A stretch of DNA of 11,042 nt from Deltaproteobacteria bacterium (GTDB lineage: Bacteria; Bdellovibrionota; FAC87; UBA2466). The translations under genes and the position numbers were made by a program. The stretch is taken from the NCBI GenBank assembly GCA_013205415.1, contig JABMMY010000341.1:1-11042 (forward strand), given 5' to 3'. Shown piece by piece: positions 1-6,507 of this stretch; position 1 is the stretch's first letter; every line of letters begins with the position of its first letter. The notes beneath the pieces were generated by a model, which ran no database searches, was not told the DNA's origin, and saw nothing but the letters and a program-made list of their open reading frames with translations.

Positions 1-65
1 GAACAACAGTAATTTTACACCAAGGGCCTCATGCCCCCTTTAATGAGGTAGAGCCAAATAAAGGG

Positions 66-109
66 GACTACTCCTCTCCACTACGACCAGAAAAAAAGTC
101 ATTTCTCTT
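66..109. repeat. Direct repeat, left copy (fumarase 3' end)
   Basis: These 44 bases match 1539-1582 at 42 of 44 positions in the same orientation. The differences are at 77 (T versus C; silent in the fumarase frame) and 106 (T versus C; Gly to Arg). The pair brackets the two exported-protein genes and includes the fumarase stop codon, which is the arrangement expected of attL/attR-like ends of a cassette inserted at a gene 3' end. A simple local duplication is the alternative. Confidence 0.75.
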
Positions 110-121
110 GAAAGAGTCAAC
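68..121 (-). pseudogene. Displaced 3' remnant of a class I fumarase gene
   Basis: Read on the minus strand, this stretch encodes V-D-S-F followed by KRNDFFSGRSGEE and a TAG stop. The last 13 residues match the C-terminus of the intact fumarase at 1541-3157 except for one Gly-to-Arg change. Upstream of the repeat the only shared residues are a Val-Asp pair, reached if one codon is inserted relative to the intact gene; a stop lies further upstream in frame (146-148). No start codon or fumarase body is present. It is a fragment left by duplication or by displacement of the old gene end during insertion of the 110-1538 segment, and is not expected to be expressed. Confidence 0.6.
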
Positions 122-159
122 CATAGGCCATCCCCAGGTATCGTGTTATAAAAAGTATC

Positions 160-885
160 ATGCGTTTAATTCTGTTATTGGTCCTATATGCTTTTGCTGC
201 CTCTAAGAATTCCACAAATCAATGTGGTCCCGGTTCTCACTGGGTAAGCGCTCATCATCGGAGAGGATACATCAAGGGAGATGGAACTATTGTTAGAGAA
301 ACGGATGTAACAGCCCATTGCCAAAAGAATCCCTCGGATTATGGAAAGTGGGAACCAAGACTTAAGAATGGCATTCCAAAATTTTGGGGTAGTAACATTG
401 ATAAACGAGCTGAATGGACCGCAGAAGAACGAGAGAGGCTCCTCGAAGCTCTAGGGGAAATACCAGATTTCTTAAAAGAGGATTTTGACCGGATCTATAG
501 AATGAAAAATTTGGACCACTCCGAGAATCCTGCGAGTGTAATGGGAACAACGCTTGTGTTGTATGACGCAGCATTCCGCTCAGATCAGAACTTAGCCCAA
601 ATCATTACCCATGAAATGGCCCACCGCTACCTCGAAAAACATGAGGGAGAAAAGGAATCCTTTCGAAAGGCAGCTAAGTGGATTGGCTCATCCAAATTTC
701 AACCAGGACGGCCTGAGGATCAGTTTTTGAGGCCAAATGGGATGCTGAGTTATCATGAAGATTTTGCTGATGATATGGCGGCTTATATTTTTAGACCCGA
801 GAGTTTAAAAGCAAAATCTCCTGAAATTTTTCAGTGGATGGAAAAGCATATTGGGCCTAGACTTAAAAGGGGAGGTCGCAAATGA
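160..885 (+). CDS. Exported HExxH zinc metalloprotease-like protein
   Basis: The 241-residue product starts with a short hydrophobic stretch (residues 2-14) ending in AFAA, which looks like a signal peptide cleaved near residue 13-14, so it should act in the periplasm or outside. HEMAH at 151-155 is a HExxH zinc site with the catalytic Glu at 152. The EDFADDMAAYIF segment at 200-211 resembles the third-ligand helix of gluzincins, with Glu200 the likely ligand. The N-terminal part has a CGPGSHWV...HHRRGY block (22-37) and a following Cys54; my impression is that this block recurs in Bdellovibrio-type hypothetical proteins. ATG at 160 is the only in-frame start downstream of a stop at 124-126. 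It has no clear Shine-Dalgarno, only a TATAAA at 147-152. The stop overlaps the next start (ATGA). Substrate unknown. The fold assignment is an inference from motifs. Confidence 0.75.
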   Translation: MRLILLLVLYAFAASKNSTNQCGPGSHWVSAHHRRGYIKGDGTIVRETDVTAHCQKNPSDYGKWEPRLKNGIPKFWGSNIDKRAEWTAEERERLLEALGEIPDFLKEDFDRIYRMKNLDHSENPASVMGTTLVLYDAAFRSDQNLAQIITHEMAHRYLEKHEGEKESFRKAAKWIGSSKFQPGRPEDQFLRPNGMLSYHEDFADDMAAYIFRPESLKAKSPEIFQWMEKHIGPRLKRGGRK

Positions 886-1508
886 CTGTAAGACATTATC
901 TTATTTGTAGTCTATTATGCGCTTCCTATGCCTTTGCAGCAGAAAAAAACCAAATAGTTAGCTTAAGTATCATTTGGAAATTGGTTCCAGGACAGGTAAC
1001 TAAAGAGGTCCTCACCAAACGCTTTGGAAAGCCTGATGAAGTACTCGACTTTAAAAAAATCCCTAGCTCAAAATTAATAGGGGAGGAATGGATCTATAAA
1101 CAAAATGGTCGCAACCGTGTGACATTTACTTTTACAGAAACCTCCGACTCTTTGGATTCATGGGTTTGGTTACTACATGAAGGAGAGCCTGAAAAAGATT
1201 TAATAGCAGCAAAGAAAAAGTTTCAGAGTATTGAATGGCAAGTGCAAACTGAAAAGTGGATCAATCCTCACGCTTTTCCGATGGAATGCTTCTACAAGGA
1301 TGAAAAACAGGGAATTTCCCTAACCTATAACATTGTTCGAAAAGAGGTGTCTGCGATTTCTCGTTGGAATCCTTCAAGGAAAATCGCATCTGATACGGAT
1401 GAGAAACCACCCGAATTCTGTCTTGGTACTGCATGTACTCCGGCCATTTCTGCCAAGGAGTTCTTCAAGGATAAATCGGTAGCAAAATACTGCGAAGAGG
1501 TTCATTAG
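882..1508 (+). CDS. Exported protein with SmpA/BamE-like N-terminal segment
   Basis: The 208-residue product has an N-terminal signal peptide (hydrophobic core about 5-19, cleavage after AFA near residue 19). The mature N-terminus contains W-x-LVPGQVTKEVLTKRFGKPDEV (about residues 32-54), a pattern like the 'pGmtkeeV...lGkPd' hairpin-helix of SmpA/BamE and related BLIP-like folds. The rest is not recognised. Cysteines near the C-terminus (FCLGTAC and YCEEVH) could form a disulfide. There is no lipobox immediately after the signal, so it is probably a soluble periplasmic protein. The start overlaps the upstream stop as ATGA and is preceded by AAAAGGGGAGG (866-875) with 6-nt spacing, so translation is coupled to the metalloprotease. 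A partner, inhibitor or chaperone role for that protease is a guess from this coupling. Confidence 0.72.
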   Translation: MTVRHYLICSLLCASYAFAAEKNQIVSLSIIWKLVPGQVTKEVLTKRFGKPDEVLDFKKIPSSKLIGEEWIYKQNGRNRVTFTFTETSDSLDSWVWLLHEGEPEKDLIAAKKKFQSIEWQVQTEKWINPHAFPMECFYKDEKQGISLTYNIVRKEVSAISRWNPSRKIASDTDEKPPEFCLGTACTPAISAKEFFKDKSVAKYCEEVH

Positions 1509-1538
1509 TCATCGGTACATCTTGAAGACCCTACTATT

Positions 1539-1582
1539 GACTACTCCTCCCCACTACGACCAGAAAAAAAGTCATTTCCCTT
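1539..1582. repeat. Direct repeat, right copy (intact fumarase 3' end)
   Basis: This is the end of the functional fumarase gene (last 13 codons, stop and two further bases). It matches 66-109 at 42 of 44 positions. The intact gene keeps Gly527 where the displaced copy encodes Arg. Only 30 bases separate the upstream gene's stop (1508) from it, and no hairpin terminator is visible between the converging genes. Confidence 0.75.
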
Positions 1583-3157
1583 ATTATCAACAATAACAAA
1601 GGCAGGAAAATCTTTAACCTCTATTTTCCAAACGGCCTCCATTCCAAGCTCTGGATATTCATGAACCTCTACCTTTGTAATGCAATCTTTGCCCAATCGA
1701 GCGGCAGGACCGCCGATAGAACCCAAGTAAAAGCCTCCATATTTTTTGCAAGATTGAGCCACCTCTTTAGACCGATTCCCTTTACCCAACATGATGAGTG
1801 AAGCCCCCTCTTTTTGAAAAATAGGAACGTAAGAATCCATCCTTTGTGAGGTGGTGGGTCCAAAACTTCCTGAAGGATGGCCTGTAGGTGTTTTTGCAGG
1901 GCCGGCATAATAGACCGCAAACTGTTTTAAATAATCTGGAAGACCCTTTCCGGCCTCGATGCGTTCTAGAAGTTTTGCGTGGGCAATATCACGAGCGACA
2001 ATCATCGGGCCATTTAACATGACTCGAGTCGATACGGGAAGGCGGCTCAACGTTTCTAAAATCTCCTTCATCGGCCTAGCTAAATCAATTCTGACCGCCT
2101 GATTATTATTCTCTGAATCACCAGGTAAAAATTTTGCTGGAGAGGTTTCGAGCTGTTCTAAAAAAACCCCCTCCTCGGTAATTTTTGCTTTGATCTGTCT
2201 ATCGGCAGAGCAGGACACTCCTAACCCTACAGGACAGCTAGCCCCATGACGAGGCAGGCGAATGACTCTGACATCATGAACGAAATATTTGCCGCCAAAT
2301 TGCGCTCCAATTTTAGTTTCCCTGCCCCAGCGTTCTATTTGCTTTTCTAATTCTAGATCTCGGTAAGCACGGCCTTGCAAATTTCCTGAAGTTACCAGAT
2401 TGTCGAAGTAGCCACAGCTGGCTAACTTTACCGTTTTTAACGTGTGCTCTGCTGAAGTGCCCCCAATCACAATGGCTAAATGATAGGGAGGACAGGCTGC
2501 CGTTCCTAGAGTGAGAAGCGTCTGCTTTACAAACTCCTCCATCGATTTTGGATTTAAAAGTGATTTATTTTTTTGGAATAAATAACTTTTGTTGGCACTT
2601 CCACCGCCTTTAGCAATAAAAAGAAGTTCATATTTTTTTCCAGGCTCCGAATAAACCTCTATTTGTGCCGGTAAATTGGTACCCGTATTTTTTTCTTCAT
2701 ACATCGAAAGAGGAGCTAGTTGCGAGTAACGTAAATTACGTTTTTGAAAAATATTAAAGATACCACGACTTAAACTTTCGGAGTCATCGGAAAGGGTGAG
2801 TACCGATTCCCCTTTTTTCCCCATCACTAAAGCGGTTCCTGTATCTTGGCATGAAGGGAAAATTCTCTCGGCGGCAATGACGGCATTTTTCAAAAGTTCA
2901 ATAGCTACAAAGCGATCGTTTGCACTGGCTTCAGGATCCTTTAAAATCGCTGCTAGTTTTTCTAAGTGGCCCGTGCGTAGTAAATGGGAGACATCGTCAA
3001 AAGCTATTTCACAAAGCTCGGTCAATACCTCTGGTGCAATCACCAAAAATGTTTTTCCATTCATGGTTTGGGTGGTGAGACCCGAGATAGGAAGCTTGCG
3101 ATAGGTTGTTTTATCCTGCATCGTTTCAAAAAGGGGCTGATAATTAAATTCGGTCAT
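1541..3157 (-). CDS. Class I fumarate hydratase, [4Fe-4S]-dependent
   Basis: The 538-residue protein is a single-chain class I fumarase of the FumA/FumB type (E. coli FumA is 548 residues). It interconverts fumarate and (S)-malate in the cytoplasmic TCA cycle. The N-terminal alpha-type domain carries CQDTGTA at 103-109, GGGSANKS at 184-191 and CPPYHLAIVIGGTSAEHTLK at 222-241; the C-terminal beta-type domain carries LNGPMIVARDIAH at 381-393, PTGHPSGSFGPTTSQRMDSY at 424-443 and GKGN. Cys103, Cys222 and Cys316 match E. coli FumA Cys105, Cys224 and Cys318, the three cluster ligands, with a constant offset of two. The start has GGAG about 6 nt upstream. It lies 64 bases downstream of recJ on the same strand and is probably the last gene of an nth-recJ-fumarase unit. 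FumA versus FumB cannot be assigned, so no symbol is given. Confidence 0.95.
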   Translation of the reverse strand: MTEFNYQPLFETMQDKTTYRKLPISGLTTQTMNGKTFLVIAPEVLTELCEIAFDDVSHLLRTGHLEKLAAILKDPEASANDRFVAIELLKNAVIAAERIFPSCQDTGTALVMGKKGESVLTLSDDSESLSRGIFNIFQKRNLRYSQLAPLSMYEEKNTGTNLPAQIEVYSEPGKKYELLFIAKGGGSANKSYLFQKNKSLLNPKSMEEFVKQTLLTLGTAACPPYHLAIVIGGTSAEHTLKTVKLASCGYFDNLVTSGNLQGRAYRDLELEKQIERWGRETKIGAQFGGKYFVHDVRVIRLPRHGASCPVGLGVSCSADRQIKAKITEEGVFLEQLETSPAKFLPGDSENNNQAVRIDLARPMKEILETLSRLPVSTRVMLNGPMIVARDIAHAKLLERIEAGKGLPDYLKQFAVYYAGPAKTPTGHPSGSFGPTTSQRMDSYVPIFQKEGASLIMLGKGNRSKEVAQSCKKYGGFYLGSIGGPAARLGKDCITKVEVHEYPELGMEAVWKIEVKDFPAFVIVDNKGNDFFSGRSGEE

Positions 3158-3221
3158 AAAATATCTCCGTAGAAAGAATGGTAATAGAATAGCCTTAAAT
3201 GGGCCTACTTAAAAGTTGTCG

Positions 3222-4841
3222 TTAACTTAATTCAAAATCTACACCCATTAAAGAGAGTGAGGTGCGCCCTTGGAATAGATTTTTACTAGCCGTGACAATG
3301 AATTTAGCCTGTTTGGATTTAGATAAAGACTCATGAACTTCATTAAAAAATAAGATCTTTTGTACTCCATGAGAGCCCGTTTGCAGAGAAACTGCGGTGT
3401 GGCGATTTTTATAATATTTGCAGTCGATTATTTCACCTTCGATTAAAAATTTAGGCTCTTCAAATCCATGGCCGAAGGGTTTCATATCTTCCATTACTGC
3501 GGCTAAAGGTAAATTAACCAAATGTGAAGGAAGAGAACAATCGTAATGGAGCTTACTTTCCCATTGTAGGGGATTTTGGCGTCGAATATTTTCGGCGTAA
3601 TCGATAAGTTGCGAGCGAATGGCCTCTTCATGAATTAAATCGAAGGTAAATCCTCCTGCGGCTCGATGACCTCCAAACTTGGTAAAGAGATGAGCTGCGG
3701 AGTTCATCGCTTCGGTCACATCAAATCCGGGAATAGAACGGGTAGAACCCTTGCCTTTTCCCTCTGCAGATTGAAAGAGCCACGTGGGCCTCCAGAATTC
3801 CTCTGCTAATTTACTAGCCGCGATTCCGACCACTCCTGGGTGCCAGTTTCCTCCTAAAAAAAGAATGGGATCATTGGGATAAAGCATGGCCCTTTCTTTA
3901 GCCTCGGCCACAATTTTAATTTGAATCTCTTTTCGTTCTTGATTTGATTTTTCCATGTGAAGAATAAGAGCTGAGGGCTCTTCACTTAAGAAAGCTTCAA
4001 TGACCTTATCGGCGTGACCCAGTCTGCCTACAGCATTGATCCTTGGGCCTAAGCGAAACCCGACATCCTTTTCATCCATTGAAGCGGTGATTTCAGCGGC
4101 AGCCTTTAGTTTTTTGAAAATAGGCCGCTGACTTTTTAAAAAGGCGTCAACTCCTAGTCTTGCTAGTTTATGATTCACACTATTTAAGGGGACCACATCA
4201 CAAATAGTTGCCATTCCAGCAAGAGCTAATAGATCGGTCCAAAGAGATGCAGGAACGGGAAAGTTTTCTGCAAGTCGTCTCAAAAGAACAAAGGTAATGC
4301 CACACCCACATAGCTCTTGATAAAGGGGGTCGGGGTGAAGCTTAGGATTTAGCACAATGCCGTCAGGAATTTTATCGATCTGAATTTTATGGTGATCGGT
4401 GCAGATGAAATCAATGCCGCGAGCACGGCAATACTCGGCTTCGTCGTTAGCTGTAATCCCAGTATCCATGGTGATAATAACCTGGGCCTTTTCATCGTCG
4501 ATCAAATGCTGAATGGCCTTGAGATTCACCCCATAACCCTCTTTAAAACGGCAGGGAATATAATGAACGAAATGATTAAAACCAATGGCCTTGAGAAACC
4601 AAATCCAACTCACACAACTCATAGTACCGTCGACATCGTAATCGGCGTAGAGAGCTATTTTTTTATTAGCTTTAATAGCCGCCGTGATGCATTCGAGTGT
4701 TTTTTCTAAACCATGATCTCCATACTGCAATTTTTCTATGGGAGCAAAAGAGCGATTGGAAAGCAGCAGAGTTTTTAGCCGTTCAAAGGTGTGAGGAGTT
4801 TCCTGGTTTTGTTGATGCCAATGGTTAAATTTTGTTCCCAT
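3222..4841 (-). CDS. recJ: Single-stranded-DNA-specific exonuclease RecJ
   Basis: The 539-residue protein belongs to the DHH phosphoesterases and should degrade single-stranded DNA 5' to 3' in recombination and repair. Visible motifs are ADYDVDG (66-72, Asp67/Asp69/Asp71), MDTG (125-128), TDHH (148-151), CDVVPL (214-219), GPRINAVGRLGHA (266-278) in the DHH-DHHA1 connection, GNWHPGVVGIAASKL (331-345) and FGGHRAAGG (389-397) in DHHA1. The metal-binding acidic residues and the DHH pair are all present, so it should be active. It is slightly shorter than E. coli RecJ (577 residues), mainly at the N-terminus; the C-terminal part should be the OB-fold. ATG 4841 is the first start after an in-frame stop but lacks a clear Shine-Dalgarno. 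It begins 45 bases after nth, suggesting co-transcription of two repair genes. Confidence 0.93.
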   Translation of the reverse strand: MGTKFNHWHQQNQETPHTFERLKTLLLSNRSFAPIEKLQYGDHGLEKTLECITAAIKANKKIALYADYDVDGTMSCVSWIWFLKAIGFNHFVHYIPCRFKEGYGVNLKAIQHLIDDEKAQVIITMDTGITANDEAEYCRARGIDFICTDHHKIQIDKIPDGIVLNPKLHPDPLYQELCGCGITFVLLRRLAENFPVPASLWTDLLALAGMATICDVVPLNSVNHKLARLGVDAFLKSQRPIFKKLKAAAEITASMDEKDVGFRLGPRINAVGRLGHADKVIEAFLSEEPSALILHMEKSNQERKEIQIKIVAEAKERAMLYPNDPILFLGGNWHPGVVGIAASKLAEEFWRPTWLFQSAEGKGKGSTRSIPGFDVTEAMNSAAHLFTKFGGHRAAGGFTFDLIHEEAIRSQLIDYAENIRRQNPLQWESKLHYDCSLPSHLVNLPLAAVMEDMKPFGHGFEEPKFLIEGEIIDCKYYKNRHTAVSLQTGSHGVQKILFFNEVHESLSKSKQAKFIVTASKNLFQGRTSLSLMGVDFELS

Positions 4842-4886
4842 GGTTAGCTAATAATCAGGAAAATGGGGACTGTCATGCTCGCTGCG

Positions 4887-5606
4887 TTAGCATTGGGTAA
4901 GTTCATAAAAGTGGCAGTCGGATTGAATGGGACATTCCTTGCAGAGGGGTTTTCGAGCCTTACATAACTTTCGTCCATGAAGAATTAAGGTGCCATTAAC
5001 GGCTCCCCAAAGCTCGGAAGGTAGGAGCTCCTTCAATTCCTGTTCTATCTTTTCGGGTGTCTTAGTGCGAGCCCAGGCCAATCGCTGACTCACTCGTAAC
5101 ACATGGGTATCTACTGCAATGGCCGGAATACCAAAGGCTTGGTTTAGCACCACACTGGCCGTTTTTCTTCCCACACCCGATAGTGTAATGAGCTCTTCTA
5201 ATGTCCGAGGAACTAATCCATCAAATTTATCGACGATATCGGTGGCCGAACTTATAATAGCCTTAGCCTTGGCTCGATAAAATCCACAGGAGTGAATGAT
5301 CTTTTCAACCTCTTTTTGAGAGGCCTTTTTCAAGGCTTCAGGAGTGGGATAGGCTGCAAAAAGGTGAGGCGTTACCTGATTGATTCTTACATCGGTACAT
5401 TGCGCAGACAGAATGACCGCAGTCAGAAGCTGAAAAGGCCCTTCATAGGTGAGCTCTGTTTTAGGATTAGGATATAGTTTACATAGGGTATCAAAAGTAG
5501 CTAGAGCCTTTTTTCTAGAGATTACCGAGTTTTTTGTTCGTGGTTTGGCCATAAGAGGATCTTTTCTTGCTTTTTGATTGCTTGGAAAATAATCTATTAA
5601 CTTCAC
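4887..5606 (-). CDS. nth: Endonuclease III, DNA glycosylase/AP lyase
   Basis: This is a base-excision-repair enzyme that removes oxidised pyrimidines and nicks abasic sites. In the 239-residue frame the helix-hairpin-helix is LSGVGRKTASVVL (142-154) with the Schiff-base Lys148, followed by AVDTHVLRV with catalytic Asp166. Cys215, Cys222, Cys225 and Cys231 have the C-x6-C-x2-C-x5-C spacing of the [4Fe-4S] loop, so all key residues are present. The frame opens with GTG at 5606. An internal ATG at 5552 (residue 19) would give 221 residues, nearer the 211 of E. coli Nth, and would place a good -35/-10 pair (5586-5614) upstream of the start, not inside the gene. I favour ATG 5552 but keep the longer frame. 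It is the first gene of the nth-recJ-fumarase run and is divergent from the small secreted-protein gene. Confidence 0.93.
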   Translation of the reverse strand: MKLIDYFPSNQKARKDPLMAKPRTKNSVISRKKALATFDTLCKLYPNPKTELTYEGPFQLLTAVILSAQCTDVRINQVTPHLFAAYPTPEALKKASQKEVEKIIHSCGFYRAKAKAIISSATDIVDKFDGLVPRTLEELITLSGVGRKTASVVLNQAFGIPAIAVDTHVLRVSQRLAWARTKTPEKIEQELKELLPSELWGAVNGTLILHGRKLCKARKPLCKECPIQSDCHFYELTQC

Positions 5607-5614
5607 AGCGACAA
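5586..5614 (-). promoter_or_regulatory. Candidate sigma-70 promoter for nth-recJ-fumarase
   Basis: On the minus strand TTGTCG (5609-5614) is separated by exactly 17 nt from TATTTT (5586-5591). Transcription would begin near 5578-5580, upstream of the internal nth ATG at 5552 but downstream of the GTG at 5606, so this site also bears on the nth start choice. Assigned by eye from spacing and partial consensus. Confidence 0.35.
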
Positions 5615-5646
5615 CCTATTCTCTACAGGACTTTTAGGAGGCAATC

Positions 5647-5994
5647 ATGCGAAATTTTATTGGAATCTTAGCCATTGGATTTTTTTCACTCACAGCCTTT
5701 GCAGCGAAACCTATTTGTGTTCGCCATTACGCAGAAAAGGATGGAGTGAATGTGTGTGAGAAATTTACCTATGCCTATGCTTATGTGACCCCCTTAAAAG
5801 ATAATCTACAAAAACTGGTATGTGCGAGAATGTACGAGAGCCTCTTTTGTAAAAATGGCCCCACTTATGAGTCTATTTCATCGGTAAATAAAGGAACTAT
5901 TTGTATCCAAAATAACAATCAGCCCACAGTTTCAAACTTATGTGAGACGGTTCCTCAGTTTTATGAATATATTCGGGAAACAAATGAAGATTGA
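5647..5994 (+). CDS. Small secreted six-cysteine protein, function unknown
   Basis: The 115-residue product has a typical signal peptide (residues 1-19, cleavage after AFA) and a mature chain of about 95 residues with exactly six cysteines (24, 37, 59, 68, 86, 99), an even number that would allow three disulfides in the periplasm or outside the cell. The mature part is rich in Tyr and Asn and has no recognised domain. ATG 5647 is preceded by an ideal AGGAGG (5636-5641) with 5-nt spacing, strong evidence of a real, well-translated gene. It diverges from nth, and its stop abuts the -35 of the tRNA-Leu promoter. A structural or inhibitor-like role would fit small disulfide-rich proteins, but nothing in the sequence decides it. 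Confidence 0.8.
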   Translation: MRNFIGILAIGFFSLTAFAAKPICVRHYAEKDGVNVCEKFTYAYAYVTPLKDNLQKLVCARMYESLFCKNGPTYESISSVNKGTICIQNNNQPTVSNLCETVPQFYEYIRETNED

Positions 5995-5995
5995 T

Positions 5996-6024
5996 TTGCG
6001 TTTTTAGGGGCGGAACATTATATC
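5996..6024 (+). promoter_or_regulatory. Candidate promoter of tRNA-Leu
   Basis: TTGCGT (5996-6001) and TATATC (6019-6024) are 17 nt apart. Initiation would fall near 6030-6031, about five bases before the mature tRNA 5' end at 6036, a sensible short leader. The -35 starts two bases after the stop codon of the upstream gene, so the tRNA is probably its own transcription unit. Confidence 0.45.
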
Positions 6025-6035
6025 TTAAGTTCGAA

Positions 6036-6116
6036 GCCGCAGTGGTGAAATGGCAGACACGCTGGTCTTAGAAGCCAGTGCCCTTGGGCGTGGGGGTTCA
6101 AGTCCCTCCTGCGGCA
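6036..6116 (+). tRNA. tRNA-Leu (UAG anticodon)
   Basis: The acceptor arms GCCGCAG (6036-6042) and CTGCGGC (6109-6115) pair fully, with discriminator A at 6116. The anticodon stem CTGGT/GCCAG (6062-6066, 6074-6078) holds the loop CTTAGAA with anticodon TAG at 6069-6071, reading CUA and other CUN leucine codons. A long variable arm (TGCCCTTGGGCG region, 6079-6090) marks a class II tRNA, as expected for Leu. The T arm is GGGGG/CCCTC (6092-6096, 6104-6108) with loop TTCAAGT. CCA is not encoded. Its 3' end is the apparent integration site of the downstream AbiE island. Confidence 0.97.
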
Positions 6117-6117
6117 A
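6089..6117 (+). repeat. attL-like site: 3' end of tRNA-Leu
   Basis: The T arm and 3' acceptor strand of the tRNA match 8177-8205 in the same orientation, 23 of 29 positions, with an uninterrupted 12-base identity CTCCTGCGGCAA (6106-6117 versus 8194-8205). tRNA 3' ends are classic targets of tyrosine integrases, which leave the gene whole and a copy of its end at the far border. Confidence 0.65.
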
Positions 6118-6478
6118 TTTAAATTTCTAATTAAATAATAAAATGAAATTCTTAGCGTTTTTATCCCCACGAAATCGGTGGGAGTTCTGGGGTAAGGGAC
6201 TAAAGTCTTCTTCGTAAATTTTCGCAGAGGAAAACATGGGGGCGGTAGTTGAGATATTGATCGGTTTTAGGGACTAGAATTCGTCCAGCTAGATGCCTAT
6301 GGTACTTTTATTACGACATGTTGCCCGATTATCTGAAACTGACCTAGAATCACGGCTGACGGAAAAAAACATGTATTTTCCCCTATCGCCGTGCTACTCG
6401 GGGCCTAAGAATAAGGTTCGGTCGTTGGGGCATTCTAAGCTGACAAGCGCACATGTTAACAATGTTCCAAACTGAGAT
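6118..6478. other. Non-coding left part of the AbiE island
   Basis: No supportable gene is seen over these 361 bases. The first 40 are very AT-rich and show no GC hairpin plus T-run, so the tRNA lacks an obvious intrinsic terminator. TCCCCACGAAATCGGTGGGA (6164-6183) can form a 5-bp CCCAC/GTGGG stem, and CCCCA pairs alternatively with the TGGGG just downstream. ACATGT occurs three times (6316, 6369, 6451). The last lies in an almost palindromic ACAT-GTTAAC-AATGT (6451-6465) just upstream of the abiE promoter and might be an auxiliary operator. The stretch could include decayed mobile-element sequence. Confidence 0.4.
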
Positions 6479-6507
6479 TTGTGTGGCACTTTATTAACAT
6501 GGATAAT
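6479..6507 (+). promoter_or_regulatory. Candidate abiE promoter overlapping the operator
   Basis: TTGTGT (6479-6484) and GATAAT (6502-6507) are 17 nt apart, a good sigma-70-like pair. The -10 lies in the left arm of the 46-bp palindrome, so a protein bound there would block polymerase. Initiation would be near 6513-6515, giving a leader of about 33-35 nt before ATG 6548. A second -10-like TATTAT (6536-6541) in the right arm could instead yield a nearly leaderless message, but its -35 is poor. Confidence 0.5.

Larger units (their letters stand above)
110..1538. mobile_element. Putative inserted two-gene cassette at fumarase 3' end
   Basis: This segment lies between two 44-bp direct copies of the fumarase 3' end and carries only two coupled genes, both for exported proteins. 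No integrase, transposase or terminal inverted repeat is visible, so if it moved it did so with help from elsewhere or has since lost its recombinase. The evidence is the flanking repeat alone. Insertion by homologous recombination or by local duplication is also possible. Confidence 0.35.

Noticed and set aside
27..66. Short inverted repeats CCTCAT/ATGAGG and CCCCTTT/AAAGGGG near the left edge
   Set aside because: They overlap each other, have short stems and no T-run; not convincing as a terminator or operator.
2796..3104. 102-codon frame antisense to fumarase
   Set aside because: Shadow of the strongly supported fumarase gene, with no independent coding evidence.
3195..3212. Imperfect palindrome between recJ and fumarase (TTAAATGGGCCTACTTAA)
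   Set aside because: Two of nine pairs mismatch and there is no neighbouring regulator; such short AT-flanked palindromes arise by chance.
4875..4893. Hairpin ATGCT/AGCAT across the nth stop codon as a terminator
   Set aside because: Only five base pairs, no T-run, and it would interrupt an apparently continuous gene run.
6289..6372. 27-codon minus-strand frame with an AGGGG-like ribosome site
   Set aside because: Too short and without any recognisable product; it opposes another frame of equal weakness.
6293..6475. 60-codon plus-strand frame upstream of abiE
   Set aside because: No ribosome site, no recognised family, and unusual composition; kept only as part of the uncharacterised island region.
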